From Bemisia tabaci (lineage: Eukaryota; Arthropoda; Insecta; Hemiptera; Aleyrodidae): a stretch of DNA of 64,000 nt. The position numbers and the translations under genes are program-made. The notes beneath the pieces were generated by a model, which saw nothing but the letters and a program-made list of their open reading frames with translations, was not told where the DNA came from and ran no database searches. Numbering within the stretch: position 1 is the stretch's first letter; each line of letters begins with the position of its first letter. The DNA lies in the NCBI RefSeq assembly GCF_918797505.1, contig NC_092799.1:13478295-13542294 (forward strand), written 5' to 3'. Shown one piece after another: positions 25,741 through 39,100 of this stretch.

Positions 25741-25859
25741 AAATTCCTCCGAAAAACCAGAGGAGAAATATTCACGAATTTTCCTGAAAATTCGTTGTGT
25801 TTCGAAGGAAATTTGGCGACGCCTGACGGCTCATACGGCGTTTTTCCTTAGCACAGCAG
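25741..25859. mobile_element. M1 MITE copy 6, 5'-truncated
   Basis: Begins inside the family (CCTCCGAAAAACCAGAGGAG) and ends CCTTAGCACAGCAG. Confidence 0.75.
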
Positions 25860-25910
25860 TATTTTACATGCTTCCTGGTGCTCATACGGAAAGTGAGATA
25901 CGCTCTTACG

Positions 25911-26160
25911 CCACACGGTGGATCGAGTCAATCAGAGAGGTCGAGACATACACTTTTTTTACTATAACTGCAAATTTTGATGTTTATTTCGTCACATTTT
26001 GAATTTTCAAGGGTAGCCAGAAGGACGATTTCACGAGGAAACCAATGGAGCCACTTTTAGAACCTCGATATTTATATGTACATAAACGGAGTTGTGAAGC
26101 TTTTAAAGTTTCCAAATTTTGTCCGGACTCTCCCATTGACTCGACCCACTTGTGCGCCAC
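25911..26160. mobile_element. M12 element
   Basis: ACGGTGGATCGAGTCAATCA to TTGACTCGACCCACTTGTGC; internal TTTGATGTTTATTTCGTCA and ACCAATGGAGCCACTTTTAG. Confidence 0.75.
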
Positions 26161-26529
26161 TGCTTAAAATTACCTAAAAAACTGGGTATGATGCATGGGG
26201 GCGGGAGGTGCTCCAAAGCCACTCGAGTCCGAACAAGCGCCATTACCTGCGAATGCGATTAAGGACAAAGATAGCAACTGCGCGAGTTCTGGCAAATGCG
26301 ACTGCTAGAACAAGAATCTCCATGGTACAAAGTAAAATCACTCGCAGCGACGCAATGTCGCGATCGAGGCTCTAGCATACCTTCTGCCACGTGCCTCCTT
26401 CCGATCCCGACCGTTGAAGCGACTTCTGAACCAAAGTCGAAAAGTTCGCCAACTTTCGACATTTGTTGTCTTTTCCACGGCGCGACGCGGCGGTGTCGCA
26501 TCGCATCGACGCACAGTGGAACGCAGCTC

Positions 26530-26820
26530 GTGGTTGCCACGGAATTTAGAACATGAAATTCCCTGACATTTCCGTGACACATTTTGATGAAATTCCCTGA
26601 CAACTGGAGATGTGATGGATGGTTAAGAAGACATAATTGAAAAAAGTTTTCAGGCAAAATATGTTGTTCGAAACCTCAAACCCATTCTAGAAAGCAAATA
26701 CAGGTGATTACCTAACAATTTTTTCCTGACATTTTCGTCAGTTTCCCGGACATTTCCCGGTTTTCCCTGACTTTAAAATTCTCTGACATTTCCCGGTTTC
26801 CCCTGACTGTGGCAACCCTG
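26530..26820. mobile_element. M4 hAT-like MITE
   Basis: GTGGTTGCCACGGAATTTAG at the left, CTGTGGCAACCCTG at the right, internal ATTCCCTGACATTTCC. Its 3' half is included in the following tandem duplication. Confidence 0.72.
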
Positions 26821-27239
26821 GAGCTCGTATGAGAGGTTCTACATGGAATTTTCGGCTAAAATTTCAAATTTTCATGTTTATTACGTCACAGATCCAATTT
26901 CTAAGTGTGTTTCTAGAGGGAAATGTCACGAAAAAACCAATGGAGCCACTCATAAACCTCAAACCCATTCTAGAAAGCAAATTAGGGTAATTTAACAAGT
27001 TTTCCTTGACATTTTCGTCAGTTTCCCTAACATTTCCCGGTTTCCCCTGACTTTTTAAAATTCTCTGACATTTCCCGGTTTCCCCTGACTGTGGCAACCC
27101 TGGAGCTCGTAGAGGAGAATCGACATGGAATTTTCGGCTAAGATTTCAAATTTTCATGTTTATTTCGTCACAAATCCAATTTCCAAGTGTGATTCCAAAG
27201 GGAAATTTCACGGAAGAACCAATGGAGCCACTCATAAAC
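26674..27239. repeat. 283-bp tandem duplication joining M4 and M12 pieces
   Basis: Units 26674-26956 and 26957-27239 both start CCTCAAACCCATTCTAGAAA, run through GGCAACCCTGGAGCTCGTA and TTTCATGTTTATT, and end GAGCCACTCATAAAC. The unit fuses an M4 3' half to an M12 5' part. Confidence 0.85.
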
Positions 27240-27299
27240 TCCTTCGTTTCATATTTTTGAGGATATACGCCAAAGTTTTCAGATTTTGACAGACTTCTC

Positions 27300-27458
27300 C
27301 AATGGCGAGGCGTGAATGATCGATTATCGATATTTCCTAATTTGAAGCTATGATAATGAATCGATTGTTCGGGTGTTCGCAGCGAACACCCTGTATATCG
27401 ATCCTTTTCCATAGGTTTAAATGGCAAATCAATCGATAAATCGCCAAGCACACGCTCG
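27300..27458. mobile_element. M2 hAT-type MITE
   Basis: CAATGGCGAGGCGTGAATG at the left, ATCAATCGATAAATCGC near the right, with the perfect central palindrome GGGTGTTCGCAGCGAACACC. Contains TATCGATA. Confidence 0.75.
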
Positions 27459-28110
27459 CTCCAGTGTGCGACGTCGACCGAGGCACTTCTGCCGGAACGC
27501 ACTTTGCTTCCCAGTCCCTGCGCCGATCCACATCGGAATCGGTCGATGCTAAAACCGAACATTTCCATTATCTGATGAGTCTTGGAATGGATGCATTATT
27601 ATGTAGCCCATGGCTCATGAGAAATAGGTTTTTTAAACAACCGCGTCATCTGCCCTGTTTACCGCCGAAAGACGGGAAATTTACGAACGGGAGGGAAAAA
27701 ACCCGAGCTCATTAGACGCGAGAAGATCGGAGAAAGGGAAGGAATACGAGAAAAAACTAGGAAACGATTGATACCGTAGATGAACTGATAAGCGGGTTGA
27801 TCTCGACACGTTGTGACATGTGAATCGATAGGGCTCGTGACACCTGGAGTCTGTCTTTTTTTCGAGCTTTGCGTCATCGTTGATAGGGATGTGTCACCTT
27901 CTGAGGATTCGGAGCCCTAGTTATTACGCTATTGATTTGATTCCTTGGTTACTGCTATCGGGATATGGACCAGCATTACTCATGATGATTAGATTCTGGT
28001 GTTTGAGTAAATACTGATTGGGGCCATTGAGAGATGAGGCACTGTTTCAATAAAACTCGGTGCCGATTTTGGGAGGATCCCCGGTTGAATGACCAAAGGA
28101 TATCCTTTGT

Positions 28111-28371
28111 CAGGGTGTCCAATTTTTTTTTTCGTTTTGGGAAATCCTGATTTTTCCCGATTTTTGACTGCTGAATCATGATTTCATAATTTTCCCAAAT
28201 TCTGATTTCTTGCGGAGAAAAATTGTGAGAAAAATTTGCCAATGTAACTCCACAAGAATAGCTCAATAAAGGAATCCGATCAAACGGCCGACTTTTCTCA
28301 AATCCTAATTTTACGACCGTTTTTTCCTCAAATCCTGATAGAATCGGGAAAACCTGATGCTGGACACCCTG
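28111..28371. mobile_element. M11 MITE
   Basis: CAGGGTGTCCAATTT at the left and TGGACACCCTG at the right, flanked by TTTGT on both sides. Internal GGGAAATCCTGATTTTTCCC and AAATCCTGATAGAATCGGG. Confidence 0.82.
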
Positions 28372-28611
28372 TTTGTGTACTTTACCGTAGCACTACTAGC
28401 GGAGAACGCCGGAAGGACATTTTCGACATTGCTGAATTCACCCTAAAAATTACGAAATTTTAAGTGGAATCTAAAATTTTTTCGGAGAATTTTGGGCCAT
28501 TTTTTCAGTAGGTATCTTGGGAGTTTAAAAAAAAAACTTGTTTTTGAAGATAAATCCTCTAGAATTTGATGCACATTGCTGCGATTCTAGGCCTGTACTT
28601 ACAAGCGGAAT

Positions 28612-28789
28612 CAAGTCGATTTGTCTTCAATTTTTGATGCAATTTAAACGACACAGGAGTATAGATAGTCATCTCGTGGAGTTCGTTGCTCCCAAATATC
28701 TTTGGCTGCTCCGCACGTTCGTTCATGAATTTTTGTGAGAGCGAAATCAGTCGATTTGCTTTCAATTTCGGAGGCATCCAATTTAAACG
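28612..28789. repeat. Pair of short direct repeats
   Basis: AGTCGATTTGTCTTCAATTT ... CAATTTAAACGAC at 28612 and again, slightly changed, at 28749. The sequence between is unrecognised. Confidence 0.5.
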
Positions 28790-29241
28790 ACATATACTGA
28801 AATTAGGAATATTCTTCTAACAGAGGGGAAAAAAAACGGAAATTTTCAAGAGATTACGTTGACTAATTTTCCGAGGAAAAAATGGATGTAAAAAAAAATG
28901 AAAAAATAAAGTACGACAGGACGTCCGCAACGTTGCAAACGAAGATACGTGGTTTCGCATGGATATTGTATCTGAGAGGAGCCAGAAATAGTGGTTCCTG
29001 AAAGTAATTTGGTCTAAGTAAAGAAAAGTATCATTATACTTTGAAGCAAGCTTGAAGGTCTTAAAAATTAAAGAAACGCAAAGGTAAGTATTTTGTTTTC
29101 AGAAAATACACAAATAATTTGTCCCATTAGACAGCCAGGATGTAACTTAGGCCATTGGGATGCCTAATGCCATCAGATTTCTTTCCAGTTCGTAAAAATT
29201 ACACCTCATCAAGAGTCCTAAGTCTCAGGTCCAGAAACTTC

Positions 29242-29462
29242 AAGAATTGAAGAACTTGGAGGACAAGGCGCAGAGGTGCAGTTTTTGAAAAAATAAGAGA
29301 TATTCACCAACTCAAATAAAACTAGTTTGAAAGTATATTCTGTGAAAAATTCACCACTGAAATCCAACTATCAAGCATCAAAAAACATCCTTTCCGCCTT
29401 ATATTTCTTGAAATAGCAAAAACTGCACTTCTGCGCCTTGTCCTCCAAGCTACCCAATTCTT
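29242..29462. mobile_element. M14 element
   Basis: AAGAATTGAAGAACTTGGAG then GACAAGGCGCAG at the left; CTGCGCCTTGTCCTCCAAGC then CCAATTCTT at the right. The SINE poly-A tail starts at its right edge. Confidence 0.75.
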
Positions 29463-29634
29463 TTTTTTTTTTTTAACCAATTTCAAATAGCCTATCAGCT
29501 AATCCCACGCTTATTATCCCAGCCCCAGGTGACCTTTGCCTGAGACCATCAAACTCAGATCACCTGGCCCGCAATCGAACCCGGGACCTCTTGGTCATAG
29601 GGCCAGCGCTACAACCACTACACCACAGGAGGCC
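29461..29634 (-). mobile_element. tRNA-derived SINE
   Basis: On the minus strand it starts GGCCTCCTGTGGTGTAGTGG, with a pol III A box (TGGTGTAGTGG at 29614-29627) and a B box (GGTTCGATTGC at 29571-29581). A non-tRNA body of about 100 bp follows and ends in a run of 14 A. The head looks like a tRNA (GGTCCCGGGTTCGAT), but no full cloverleaf was built. A short AATTG repeat on both sides is a possible target duplication. Confidence 0.88.
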
Positions 29635-31605
29635 AACAATTGGTACACATCCACAGTAAAGAATTACATTCAGCTTGAACCCATGCTCAGATTCATGTCA
29701 GTTGATGTAAATACCAAAGGAGTCCATAAAACTGGGGAAAGAAAAGAATGGAAGCATGTCACATCAATCTGAATGCATAAGTCATCTGTTCACCTATGGA
29801 ATACCGCATAAAATTAAGCTGAACAGTGCTAATTCCTAACGGGACATTTGTCCTTTCTTCTCTTTCCCCACTTCTACACTTGAGAGGAATAAAAAGATCT
29901 GCCATCTTCATTCAAGTACATACTTCTTGTGGACTTGAGCATTGTTCGAACCGATGCAAAACTTAGGAAGCCTCAGGGTAGTGCATATACTCGGGTCAAA
30001 CTGAATCACAGAGGCCTCCTTATCCATCCTAGAACCAAAATTATTTCACAATGACTTTTAAAGTCACAGATGAGATATTTGGAGTCCAGCGCTAAAGTTG
30101 GTTCTGTCCTACCCCTAAGGACACACTCCTGTTATTCCAAATACTTTAGTTTCGCTGCGTGATAATACAAGACCCTTTCAAACAGCATTGTTAGACTGGA
30201 TGCGAACATTTTCTTATCATTTCGCACACCACCTAAGATGCTGATGGACAATGGCTTCTAGGTACCTATGAATTTATGCAAGAGTGGAAGATCTCAGTGG
30301 ATGAAATGTAATGGGGCTAGGAGATCGATGGAACTCTCAAGAGAACGAAATTAAGCTGGGAGGGTCGGTCAACCATTAGCTAATTGTCTAAATATTCATG
30401 CCTCAGTTACATAATGATGGAGCCCATTGGAGGGCAAGATAAGCAACAGGTATTTAAAGCACCTGATTCCTTGTGATTTCATGGTGAATGAACCGAATTC
30501 GGCGCATGATAAGGAAACGATACAGGATGGTAGATAATAAATTTAGAACGGAAGGAAGATGGAGAAATGTAATTTACCTTTTTGACCGATCCACCTGTTT
30601 GCTCACATCACATGGAACCAAAACAAACACTGCACTTGGAGCATATCGCGAAACTTTTGCTCAGGGAAATAAGTGGGTCGTGGTTAACTATCGCGGTCAA
30701 AGCACTATTGGTCAAAAGATTTGGGGACCTTTCAGTATAAAGAAAAAACCTTTGAATTTGCGAAAACAGGATGAGAAATTGTATGGAACCTTGAAACCCT
30801 CGCCAGTTTCATTCCAAAGGAAAGTTCTTTCGATCAACCACCAACACAACCGCCGGCAACTCACGTTACATAACAAAACAGGAATTTGGGTGAAGGAGAT
30901 GAAGGGAACGCGTTGTGGCGCTGTCGCCATTTGTTGACGTATCAGCATGACAAACTCATGGCGCGCAGTTTAAATTCAGTAAGATTCCTATTCACTTATT
31001 TCGTTTCCAACTTTCACCGTACCATTTAAACCAGTTTTATTTAACTAATTTTCTGGCATTTCAAAATCGAAGCAAATAATTTCACCCCAAGCTGAGATAT
31101 GAACGTGAACGAATCTCTCATATCACATACCACTTACTTTGGCTCCTGGCTCTTGGCTCTTAAAACGCCTTCAATCTCTATTGAAGCAAATTGTGTTACC
31201 TTTTCATTTTCATCAGTCTCAGGCTTTAACTCACGGAAATTAATAGATTTTCAAAGCGTAATAGTTTATGATGTCAGAGTAGTCCGTTCGCCAAAGCTAC
31301 TTTAAATGTTTCAACGGCATTATAAAATACTCAAATCAAGCTGAATAAAGGCATTCATGTATTTTGCATTTCCTTTAAGCTCAATTTAAGTACGTTTTGG
31401 CTTCACTTTTGCTGTGCATTGGCACGGTTCTACGAGGCACGACCTCACGCGCACGAAGCACAACGTGATGGCGCGTTCGGATCTGACTCGATCGCTCCAA
31501 CTCAATCGATTTGCCTTCAAATTAGATGCCAAGCAACAACTCGTACTCTCGTGGATGTTTGCCGACCTTTGCAAAATAGGGGCTCTAATATTTTTGTTGG
31601 AAGAT
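29635..31605. other. Low-repeat intergenic stretch, no gene recognised
   Basis: Unlike its surroundings this holds none of the window's MITE families. The longest ORF (30488-30937, plus strand, 149 codons, basic) does not resemble a protein I know and lacks supporting signals. It could be an undetected UTR or a lineage-specific gene. Confidence 0.4.
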
Positions 31606-31610
31606 CAAAT

Positions 31611-31863
31611 CGATGGCCAAAGTGCGAGACCATGTATCTCCGTTTGCGACGTTGCAGACTTCCTGTACTACTTTAATTATTCTGTAGAAAACGGTTCAAC
31701 GTAAATTTTTAAGAACTCCCCAGATTTTTCCTCTCGTGGCAGAATATTCGGTATAAATTTCAAGCTATCAATTTGGTTCGTTTCTCCTCTAAAAAATAAA
31801 ATCGGAGCGGAAAGTTTGGAGCATCGGAATGGAGGTACTTGGTTTCGCACTTTCGCGCCGTCG
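31611..31863. mobile_element. M9b element with 4-bp TSD
   Basis: CGATGGCCAAAGTGCGAGAC at the left, TTTCGCACTTTCGCGCCGTCG at the right, flanked by AAAT on both sides (31607-31610 and 31864-31867). Inner arms TATCTCCGTTTGCGACG / CATCGGAATGGAGGTA. Confidence 0.78.
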
Positions 31864-31917
31864 AAATGATGTGAGAGAAAATGCAAATCATTAAAAAAAA
31901 ACTGTCCCAATTTTGAA

Positions 31918-31938
31918 TTTATTCTTTATTTATTTATT
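31918..31938 (-). terminator. Candidate polyadenylation signals for GST-B
   Basis: Overlapping AATAAA hexamers on the minus strand, about 190-210 nt downstream of the GST-B stop codon, the first such cluster after the stop. Plausible 3' end signal; no transcript data. Confidence 0.4.
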
Positions 31939-32128
31939 TTTTTTTGCATAGGTTATACCCAAGATAAAACTAGGCACGTTAGCACTTGAGTACTGACTTT
32001 AGTTAATCATATCTTCCGATCAATTTTTTGGTGCTCTTCGTGTTTTAGATACATTTTAATTTTCCATGAAACTGTTGGCCAGCGCTACCAGGAAGCTACA
32101 TGATATTACAGCGGCGCGGCGTGTCTCT

Positions 32129-33131
32129 TTATGAAAACTCAAACCCAAAACTTCCTTTCCACTGTCCGACCAATTCTTTAATTTGTAAGATTCCCGTATG
32201 ATTTATTTGGTTGTAATCCGGAATAATCTCTCTGCTTTGATTAAACCACCTAAGTATATGCGGATATTTTGCGAGACCAATTCCTAAAGCCTGAAAAAGA
32301 ATAAAGAAAAAAGAAAAATGAGGACAGGGAGAAGAAGAAGAATGAAGAAGAAGAAGAAATAAAAATATCAGTCAAGAATTATTTTTAAATACCGGCACAC
32401 AGCGTGAAAAAAGTGAAAATTAGACATCCCTCATGATGACTCACATTTGTTAACATTTTCTGAGTGATCGCTTGCAAGTTGATCTGGTGGCACTGGCTGC
32501 ATTTTTGCGGGGCCATTCTCCTGCGGACTGATTATTGAAATTGACGGACAAGGCTATAGACAAAGAAGACATAGGGAGTATGGAGCGATCCTATAGGTTG
32601 AAATAAGTGGTTAATTCCTATAGACAAAGGCAGAAAATGATAGACTAACTGTCGGGTCTCTCTCGGGTTGCCGTTAGTTAATCTATTACCTACCCCCTTT
32701 GTCCATTGCAACCACCCGCTTCCACCAATAGGATCTCTCCATATCTCCTTTGTCCCCTTTGTCTATAGCTGTGGCTATCAATTTCAATAATCGGCCCGCT
32801 GGAGGCGCACTCATATCGCCAGGTGTTATGCAGTGGCGCACGAAAGGAGGGCCAGGGGAAGTTGGCCCCCCTAGAATTATAAATAGTATCATCTCCCCCC
32901 CCCCCCCCACACACACACACATACACAGAATTTCTGGATGGTGGAAAAGGGCCTTCGTCGAGGATGGTTATCTCTCATAATGTAGAGTCTAAATTGAAAA
33001 CACCGGGTTCATTGACACAGTATTTTCTAAAATTTTCATCGTAGAGACCCTAATATGCGTCCAAGTACAGTTAAAATTTTCACAATTTTCCGGATCTATT
33101 CAATGCAACAATTCGAAAGTATTCTTTGCTG

Positions 33132-33178
<47 letters not shown>

Positions 33179-36100
33179 CTTTTCGGCAGGAATTCGTGAA
33201 AAATCTGCGTCATGGAGGCCTCAAATTGCGTTCAAATATAGTTAAAATTTCAAAACTTTTCCGGGGGAGGCCCTCCGCGCCTCCTCAGAGGGGTACTCCA
33301 TACCCCTCAGACCCTTCGGTTGGATGGAAGCCAGGCCTCCCCAAGCAAAATGACCTCAAAACGCCTACGCCTGTGGTGTTTATCATTTTGATACCCGAGC
33401 TCCAATTCTCTCCTTACTTTTATCCAACATATTTTTCCAACTTTTTCTTGAAAAAAAAAAAAAAATTAATAAACATTTAGAAAACCTCCAAAATGATAGT
33501 GCATTGTGAAGTGCCTAATTTGTTACTTTTTTGCCTGTTCACTGAACTGTGAGAACGTGTCTGTTCCAAAATTATCCAGTTCACAGAAAAAAAATTATAG
33601 GCAGTTTCTATATTTTCCTGAAAGCTTACGGCAAAGATTAGCATTTTATATTCAAGTGCATAATGTATGATTCCACATACTCACATCAACACTAGATACG
33701 CTAGCGAGCAACGAAACGTCCGCTATCGTGAAGGTCCTCCCTGCTGCAAAATCATATCTATCTAATACTTCGTTGAACTTCTTCAGAGGGTTGAACATCT
33801 TTTGATATCTTACTTCATCGTGGGGATTATTTTTCAGAATACAATGATACTGCAAAAAATAGGGAAAAAATGTATGAGTAATGAAAATCAAAGTAAGAAT
33901 GGTTTATTTGCATGGGTTAAAATGGTCTGAGGCGTATTGGCTGTGTTATATCATGTTATGCAGTTTTTTTAAAAGTGATTCCCAAACTTTTCTTCTGTCC
34001 CTGGTAAAAATTGGCAGTAGAATCTGTGTTCCAAAATACCATAGACCTAAAGCCGGCTATTAGATTTTCAATAGCTTCTACAGCCGGCTGCACAATTTCT
34101 TATAGCCTTTTATAGCCGATGGCGATTAAGCAACAGCCAAGCGATTAAGTGTATGCTAAATGTTACTAATTACGGATGCTAGGATTTAGTGAGTTTTTGG
34201 ACTACCTCTCTATTTTGGGCAATAGTATCTTGATTTATTTTGCGCGGAAAGTTCCGTATGCCTTCAATTTCGTATGATACTGTGCAGTACCTCGGGTGTG
34301 AAATAGTTGCTCCAGCGCCGTGGCACGCTGCGGCGCGGCCGGCGGGCAGCCAGCGCGAAAAGCGCAATAGCGCCTACAAACCTAACAGGGATACTTCACG
34401 CATTGCGCAATGCGTGAGGTATCCCTGTTAGTTTGTAGGCGCTAATGCGCGCTTATCGCTGACAGCACGCCGCGCGCCGCTCCGCTCTGTGTTAAGCTCC
34501 AATATATAGTCTCGCGGAGTCAACGTTTTTAAACTCATGATTTTGAAATGTTTGCACATCCTGTAAGGATTATTCTCATTTTAATTGATGAAAAAAATAT
34601 GTATTAAAGGAAAATATAATGTGTGTTTTGTAAATATTATGGTGGTTCCGTATCAAACTTAATGATTTCCAAAGCACACGAATTTCCACACAATTTTTTA
34701 TGGCCTTTTATAGCCGATGGCGATAAAGTGTAAAGCCCGGCGATAGGAACTATAGCCCGGCTGTATACTTTTTTATCGCTTCGTATAGCCCGGCTATATG
34801 ATTTGCTCCGCTTTCTACAGCCAGCTGTATGATTTTCTATTGCCTTCTTTAGCCGGCTATAAAAATTCCTATGGTATTTTGAAACGCAGCTCCTATCGCC
34901 AATTTTGACCAGGGGTTTTACGACGGTCTAAATGCTAATATAATGGGCAATGTTAGAAATTTATACATGTCAGAACAAATAAATATAAGTAATCCAAAAA
35001 ATTCCTGTTATATTGTCATTATCACACTTGTCATTTCAATATTTCCCAACTTCCAACCCTTAGATGCCAAGGCCGAGTCTACTTGACCCGACTATCTCTT
35101 CTGCGGGAGTTATATGGCCGGTACATACGAGCCTTAGATATAAATCTACAAATACGCCTTATGAATACAAATCTGACGTCAAATTGAAAAAAAATCGAGT
35201 GTCAACCGTCAACATAGCTGAAAATAAGAGAGACGTGACCGTAATCGAGCTTCCCTTTTAAACTTTCCCTCTCGAATTTGAGAGATACACCTCATTGAGC
35301 GGAGCATCACGCCGTTCCATGCTCCGAGCGCCTTCAATTTTGCAGATGCAACACCGATATCCATCAAGAACGAATAGTTGTATCTCTGCGCCGTCATTAA
35401 CGAGCGTCCTTTCCTTTGCTCTAGTTTATATCGTGTTTGTTTCCGTTTGCTATTTTCTAATGGTGTCTCAATAAGGGCTACATGAGCAACCCTGTGGAAG
35501 ATAGGAGCGATGTGCTCGGATAATCTGGCTTCATTTCTTAACTTTTCCTCCGAATAGTTTGAGTATCAAATTGTGCGTTATTCTTTTTCTTTTTGCTGCT
35601 CGCAGCGAGTATATTCTAAGAATCGCTAAGTATTTTCACGGTGAAACTACCAAACCACGTACCTCGTTTGCGATGTTCTAAAATCTCCGCTCTTAAGTAA
35701 CTTGTTTCAAGGAGAGCATATACATTTTTAGAAAGTTTAAAGGAATTACTCTTGCTCGGAGAAGAGAAATCGTGGAATTGACGCCGATTAATTTTCCCTT
35801 TAAAAAATAAAATATAACAGGAACTCTGTAACGTCGTAAGCCGAGACACGTGATTTTGGAGTTTCACCGTCATCTTCCGGTTGTATATACTGTAAATTAA
35901 ACACATTTTATTTTAAAGCGGTGCTTTCGCAATTTACACCTCTAAAGAAGGTAGTAATAGTAATAAATTTACATGGAAATTGAAAGAAAGAAAGAAAGAA
36001 AGAAAGTAGAGTAGTAGTAATATAATTTTATTTTAAAGCGAGTGGTAGAAAGAAAGAAAAAAAGAAAGATAGAAAGAAATTTTGCAGAGTGTTTGTACCT

Positions 36101-39100
36101 GGTAAAGGCCGGCGACGATGTTTTTATGCACTTCTCTACTTTTCTGCTCCTGCGTTGAAGTCTCCAAAAAAAAAGTCGTGCGTCAATCGACGGACGTGAT
36201 TAGATTCACAACGATGAATCGATCTACAAACCAGTAGGTAAATCGATCGACCAATCCCATGAATATATCAACCAAACCCGATAGGCCGATAGACAAACCA
36301 CATAGACGTGATTCGATCGACAGCTAAATCGATCGACAAAGCCGTGAATCGGCCAACAAACCCGTGAATCGACTGCAAAATCCGTGAATCGATCGAAAAA
36401 ACTGTGAATCGATCGAAAAAACTGTGAATCGATCGACAAATGAACCCGTAAGTCGATCGGCAACTCCTTGAATCGATCGATGAAAGTATAATTCGATCGC
36501 GCGCCCGTGAATCGATTGGTTAAACCGGTGAATCAATCAACAAAACCCGTGAGTCAATCGAGAGATCCGTAAATCGATTGAAAAATCCGTGAATCGATCG
36601 ACAAACCCTTGAATCAATCGATAAAAACGTTAATCGACCGATAACCCAAAAATCGATGGACAAACCCGTACATTCATCGAATTTTTGTAGATCGAATCAA
36701 TGTCGATCTAATTACGTCGATCGGCTCACGTTTTTATTTTTTGATCGATTCATGTCGATAAGATCGACACCGGGTTTTTGATCATCGGTCGATTGAATCG
36801 GTGTCGATCGGTTCATGTCGATGTCGATGTCGATATGAATCAATCGGATCCATACCCTCCGATTTACAGAGCACATTTCGATTGGTCAATTCAGATACCG
36901 AAGTCTGCTGCTTTGCTACCAATTTCCCGCGAATATGACGTCACCAACGTCGGTGGGTGTAGATCTGTGGATTGCATTTTGCAAAAAGGAACCAAGAGCA
37001 TTCCACTGTTGCTAAAATTGTGCGACTTTTTTCACCTTGTAAGTATCAACTGATCATCTGAACAAGTTTTATCTTTACTCCCAATAAACTATTAATACAA
37101 GATGAAAATTACCTTGTAAATTCATTTTTTTGCACGATTTCAGTGCTTCCATTGCAAATAATGTAAGTTGCACAATCCTAGCAACATTGGAATGCTTGTG
37201 GTTCCTTTTTGCAAAATTTAATCCAGGTATCCTCCACTATTGCGGCTTTTCCTTTTCCGCTCGTTTGTAACCCTTTGCCAGTTTCCTTGATTTCTGTCCA
37301 AACTTGGAAAAGTCAAAAATGTCTTCTTCTGTTATTAATGAAATATTTTATATTCCAAGTCTTTTGTGACAAATCAAGGAAACTGGAAAATAATTACAAA
37401 TAAGTTGACATCGGAAAAGATCATTTACAGTAAGGATACGGTAGGTTCCTAAGAAACAAAGTTGTAAAAACCAATAAATTCATAATTATAACCATGCTGA
37501 AAAATAGACCTAGGTACCTACGATTAAAAGTCACTAATTCTTTGAGAAAATATTTGATAGCTCCTTAGACGAGGTCATTTTATGGAAGGAAGTATTGTTT
37601 CATCAAAAGTGTTTATATGAATTTTTTGATCGCAAGCTTATTATAATCAATATTATTTTTTTTTCTTTCATATTTTTTTTTCTTTTAAAACTTGTATGAT
37701 TTGAGAAAAGTGAAAAGTTCATTTTGGCTACACTTATGTGCCAATGTCATGGAATTCAGGTGAAGAAACGAAACGGATACTTTAAACTTTAATATACATA
37801 AGAGTAATTTGGTTTATTTTATTACTTAAAACAAGAACTTTGACATTGAAAAATAAACATTGCAGGACAGAATCTTATCTGATATGTTCTTTGCACACAT
37901 TTTTATCTTAAAATTATTTAGAAGATGATCTTAAAATTATTTACATGATGAAAAAATATCATAAATTATCATCATAAATTATTATTTATTAATTATCATC
38001 ATTAATTTATCATCATAAATTATTTACACTATTTATCTTAGAATTAGAAGACATTTACTGCTAATTTGAAGGGCACAAAAAAATTGATCCTCTCTTAGAC
38101 ATGACATACGTTTTATCTCCTTGAAAGAGTTTTAAATAATAATTTTCAGTAAATACTATGCACTATGCAATAAATAGCATATCAAAAAAACATTGATCCT
38201 TCAAAAGACATGCCATACTTTTGATCTCCTAACAAGGATTTGCACTGGACCGATTTCTAAGGGAGTGACGGATAAGGAGGGGAGGGGGCACAAGCGACTC
38301 CAGCATTGGTGGTGGACGGAATAAAGATGGATCATGGCAAGGAACAATGATGGGGGGGGGGGGGGTCGAATCAAGAAAAGGAAAAATGAAGAGAAGTGGA
38401 GATAATACAAAAACAAGAGAGTGTGAGTGCGTTCATGAATCTAAATATGCTTGAGGACCTTCATTTTTGTGGACATTTCGCCAACAGCTTCAGCTTTCTT
38501 TGCCTTTTGGGCTCTGGCTTCATCAATGAATTGTCTATTCTTTCTGCGACACCACCACTTTACATTAACAAAAAATGCACCTTCACACAGGAATTTAATA
38601 ATATATTCTTGGTGCACCTTGTTGGGACAACCACCTGAGACCCAGCTGAAGTCCAACATGTTTCCTAGCTCCGTAACAATTATTTTCATCATATTTCTAA
38701 TGTACGGTTTTTTGTTCAAAAAAGCTTCTACAAAGAACAGAGCCTCTCCCACAGTCTCAATAACAATTTTAGTCGGGTAGATGAGGCTGGGTTTTTCCTT
38801 GTTATATTCTTTGTGCTTTATCCATTCATGATCAGGTGTTAGATCTTTCGTGATGAGAATCTCGTTGCAAGAATTACATTTTATCTTCCTCAAGTACCTT
38901 TTAAGCACACTGCCTGCAATGTATGCAACAGAGCATTTTTCATTCTCATTTACGGGCTTCGAAAACTGTAGAGGAGCCATTTCCATATCTTCGTGGAGAA
39001 GCTCTAGATCTGTCAACAGTTCGGCAACTTTATCGACAGGTGGCCCCTCTACATCTGCCTCCAACAAAGCACGTAAGTCAGTCAAAAATGCGACATTGTC

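Noticed and set aside
26259..26657. 132-codon minus-strand ORF
   Set aside because: Runs through the M4 element and its flank; a similar chance ORF occurs over the M4 copy at 8470-8886.
29566..29634. A tRNA gene on the minus strand
   Set aside because: A and B boxes are present, but the sequence runs on into an unrelated body and a poly-A tail, and no clean acceptor stem closes. It is a tRNA-derived SINE.
30488..30937. 149-codon ORF on the plus strand in low-repeat DNA
   Set aside because: Basic, of ordinary composition, with no recognised domain and no flanking splice or poly-A support. Kept only as a note in the intergenic entry.
33137..33174. Processed retrogene marked by a long A run
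   Set aside because: No coding remnant or target duplication could be found on either side.
36224..36536. Overlapping minus-strand ORFs with repeated SIDxRFxRSIH-like peptides
   Set aside because: Translation of a 20-bp minisatellite in different frames.
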